Source: Chitinophaga filiformis (lineage in GTDB: Bacteria > Bacteroidota > Bacteroidia > Chitinophagales > Chitinophagaceae). From it: DNA of 64,000 nt. The stretch lies in NCBI RefSeq assembly GCF_021646545.1, contig NZ_JAKIRP010000006.1, positions 310,001 to 374,000 on the forward strand. The letters are read 5' to 3'. The translations under genes were made by a program, and so were the position numbers. Of the stretch, positions 62,532 to 64,000 are shown one piece after another; position 1 is the first letter of the stretch, and each line of letters begins with the position of its first letter. The notes under the pieces are model-generated. The model saw nothing but the letters and a program-made list of their open reading frames with translations. It was not told where the DNA came from and did not search any database.

Positions 62532-63647
62532 ATGTTAAATATCTACAAATTACTTGTTGCCACATTACTCATCCTCCTGGTGGCTGCCCCTTCTGCCATT
62601 GTAATTGCACAGGATGCACCCAGAATGCCTGAGGGATTTAACATTCAACGCGGCGTAAACATCAGTCACTGGCTGTCGCAGTCCGGTGGCCGTCATGGTG
62701 TAGCCCAGGCCGATTATTTTACTGAAAAAGACGTAGCCCTGCTGGCGGATAAAGGCTTTGACCATATCCGTATTCCGGTAGAGGAGGCTGAACTCTGGGA
62801 TTATCGTGAAGAGAAATACAAAGATGCTTTTGCACTTTTACATAAAGCCATCGGCTGGTGTAAACAATACCACCTGCGGGCGATAGTAGACATGCATATT
62901 CTCCGCAGCCATCATTTCAATTCCCGGAGCAGGGCGCTCTGGGAGGAATCTGCTGCACAGGAGCGTTTCCTGCAATGCTGGCGGGAGCTAAGCGCGGAAC
63001 TAAAGAAATATCCTTCCAGTCTGGTTGCGTACGAGTTATTGAATGAGCCGGTGGCTGACAGCGCCTCTCAATGGAATGACCTGCTGGCCCGCGGCATTGC
63101 GCTTATCCGCGAGCTGGAGCCGAAACGGGTCATCATTATTGGCAGCAACCGGTACCAGTCCTACAGCACATTTCCGCAGCTGAAAGTACCTGCGGGAGAT
63201 AATCGCCTGATCCTCAGTTTTCACTATTACAATCCGTTCTACTTCACCCATTACAAGGCCAGCTGGACGGCCCACAAGGATTATAGCGGTCCGGTACACT
63301 ATCCCGGGGCTACCATTACCTCAAAAGAGATCTCCCAGCAACCGGCCACTATCCGTAACCTGCTGGCGGGCAGTTCAGAGGAGTATGATGCCGATGTTAT
63401 TGAGCAGCAGGTCATGACTGCCGTGAAAGTGGCGCACAAGCTCAAATTACCGCTTTATTGCGGCGAATGGGGCTGTCTGACGACCGTCAACCGTAAAGAC
63501 AGGCTGCACTGGTACAGGGATGTTAGAAAAGCCCTGGAAAAGAACCGTATAGCCTGGACTGTCTGGGATTACAAGGGCAGTTTCGGCATCCTGGAAGATA
63601 ATGGCGAGCCGGATGATAAGCTCATTAAACTGCTGACAAAGGATTAG
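62532..63647 (+). CDS. Exported glycoside hydrolase family 5 protein
   Basis: A 371-residue enzyme with a signal peptide (to about residue 26) and a GH5 barrel: GVNISHWLSQ, VALLADKGFDHIRIPVEE, the acid/base Glu172 in YELLNEPV, HYYNPFYFTHYKA and the nucleophile Glu312 in CGEWGC. A retaining beta-glycosidase, cellulase-like or acting on another beta-glucan/mannan; specificity is not readable. It has no carbohydrate-binding module and no SusCD neighbours. Confidence 0.93.
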   Translation: MLNIYKLLVATLLILLVAAPSAIVIAQDAPRMPEGFNIQRGVNISHWLSQSGGRHGVAQADYFTEKDVALLADKGFDHIRIPVEEAELWDYREEKYKDAFALLHKAIGWCKQYHLRAIVDMHILRSHHFNSRSRALWEESAAQERFLQCWRELSAELKKYPSSLVAYELLNEPVADSASQWNDLLARGIALIRELEPKRVIIIGSNRYQSYSTFPQLKVPAGDNRLILSFHYYNPFYFTHYKASWTAHKDYSGPVHYPGATITSKEISQQPATIRNLLAGSSEEYDADVIEQQVMTAVKVAHKLKLPLYCGEWGCLTTVNRKDRLHWYRDVRKALEKNRIAWTVWDYKGSFGILEDNGEPDDKLIKLLTKD

Positions 63648-63700
63648 CGGTCATTTCCTGAATAAAGGTCCCTTCTGGTAAGGGATTATGAATAATTACA

Positions 63701-63731
63701 CCCTTGCAGACAACTGTCGGCAGGGGTTTTT
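63701..63731 (+). terminator. Terminator of the GH5 gene
   Basis: CCCTTGCAGACA pairs with TGTCGGCAGGGG (one mismatch, one G-U) and is followed by five T residues. The interval 63732-63926 shows no gene. Confidence 0.75.
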
Positions 63732-63926
63732 CGCTTTTTATATCATTTCAAACCCCATAGCGCAGCACATTTCTTCAACCCCCCTCTCTTTTGATGCTAT
63801 TCTGTCCAGCAGTTGGCGGTTTCTATACACTTCAAACCCTTTATGGTCAATTAGTCCCAATAATATCATCATTGCAATAGCATACATGCAGGCTTTATTC
63901 CCGTTTGTTCATCATCACTTCACCGA

Positions 63927-64000
63927 CATTTCCATATCGCTTTACCAGCATTTCCATATCACTTTACCGTCATATCTATATCCCTTCGATATAGATATGA
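63927..64000. repeat. 22-bp tandem repeat ending in a 13-bp perfect hairpin at the window edge
   Basis: CATTTCCATATC recurs at 63927 and 63949, with CATATCTATATC at 63971, an exact 22-bp period; an older unit may precede them at about 63908. The last unit forms TCATATCTATATC - CCTTC - GATATAGATATGA, a perfect 13-bp stem (63970-63982 with 63988-64000). The array probably continues beyond the window. Confidence 0.75.

Overview
The window looks like a chromosomal segment of a Bacteroidota, most probably the Chitinophagaceae (Chitinophaga-like). Pointers are the two families of TonB-dependent receptors, a DUF4249 lipoprotein, DUF3822, head-GIN proteins, a short 285-residue primary sigma factor, a long NusB, a 465-residue group IV arginine decarboxylase, and several promoters with the Bacteroidota -7 box TAnnTTTG. 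Nearly all of it is ordinary, densely packed chromosome. I see no rRNA, tRNA, CRISPR array, transposase, integrase, phage gene or recognised defence system.

Layout. 0.1-5.1 kb: two paralogous exported barrel-like proteins, the NAD(P)HX repair enzyme and a membrane pyrophosphatase. 5.1-7.1 kb: a gene-free repeat block in which two arrays (124-bp and 113-bp periods) face each other as an inverted repeat around about nine decayed ~81-bp units. 7.1-12.6 kb: AraC regulator, small HMA-like protein, TonB receptor with DUF4249 partner and a small exported protein. 12.6-16.5 kb: a BlaI/BlaR1-type pair with a clear promoter and twin operators, then an exported C1 peptidase. 16.9-21.8 kb: acylphosphatase, a second repeat desert, 2H phosphoesterase, tpiA, sugar nucleotidyltransferase-like protein, L31 and YajQ. 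21.9-27.6 kb: an ECF sigma / anti-sigma / adhesin-like operon and a TonB receptor. 27.9-36 kb: hemerythrin, Lgt-like protein, bacilliredoxin, Hsp20, an orphan membrane protein, a possible structured RNA, arginine decarboxylase, WbqC, LEA2 lipoprotein and an HMA protein. 36-44.5 kb: pyrE, NUDIX, thioesterase, coaD, rsmD, DUF3822, MATE, TPR, folB, trxB and rpoD. 44.8-54.7 kb: threonine aldolase, valS, an exported protein, a large exported HExxH metalloprotease-like protein, serine dehydratase and two FKBP lipoproteins. 54.8-62.5 kb: groESL, then nusB-DUF1573-yajC-coaE-SNF2. 62.5-64 kb: an exported GH5 glycosidase and a small repeat/hairpin cluster at the edge.

Functional themes. One is envelope work: receptors, lipoproteins, Lgt-like enzyme, YajC, periplasmic FKBPs and the sigma/anti-sigma operon. 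Another is protein and thiol homeostasis: GroESL, Hsp20, TrxB, bacilliredoxin. The rest is core metabolism and translation. The most unusual material is non-coding: the composite inverted repeat block, the second repeat desert, two places where the 3' end of a gene is repeated just after its stop codon, and a structured, terminator-ending intergenic element flanked by 16-bp direct repeats. I did not find a convincing new multi-gene system. All coordinates and alignments were made by eye.
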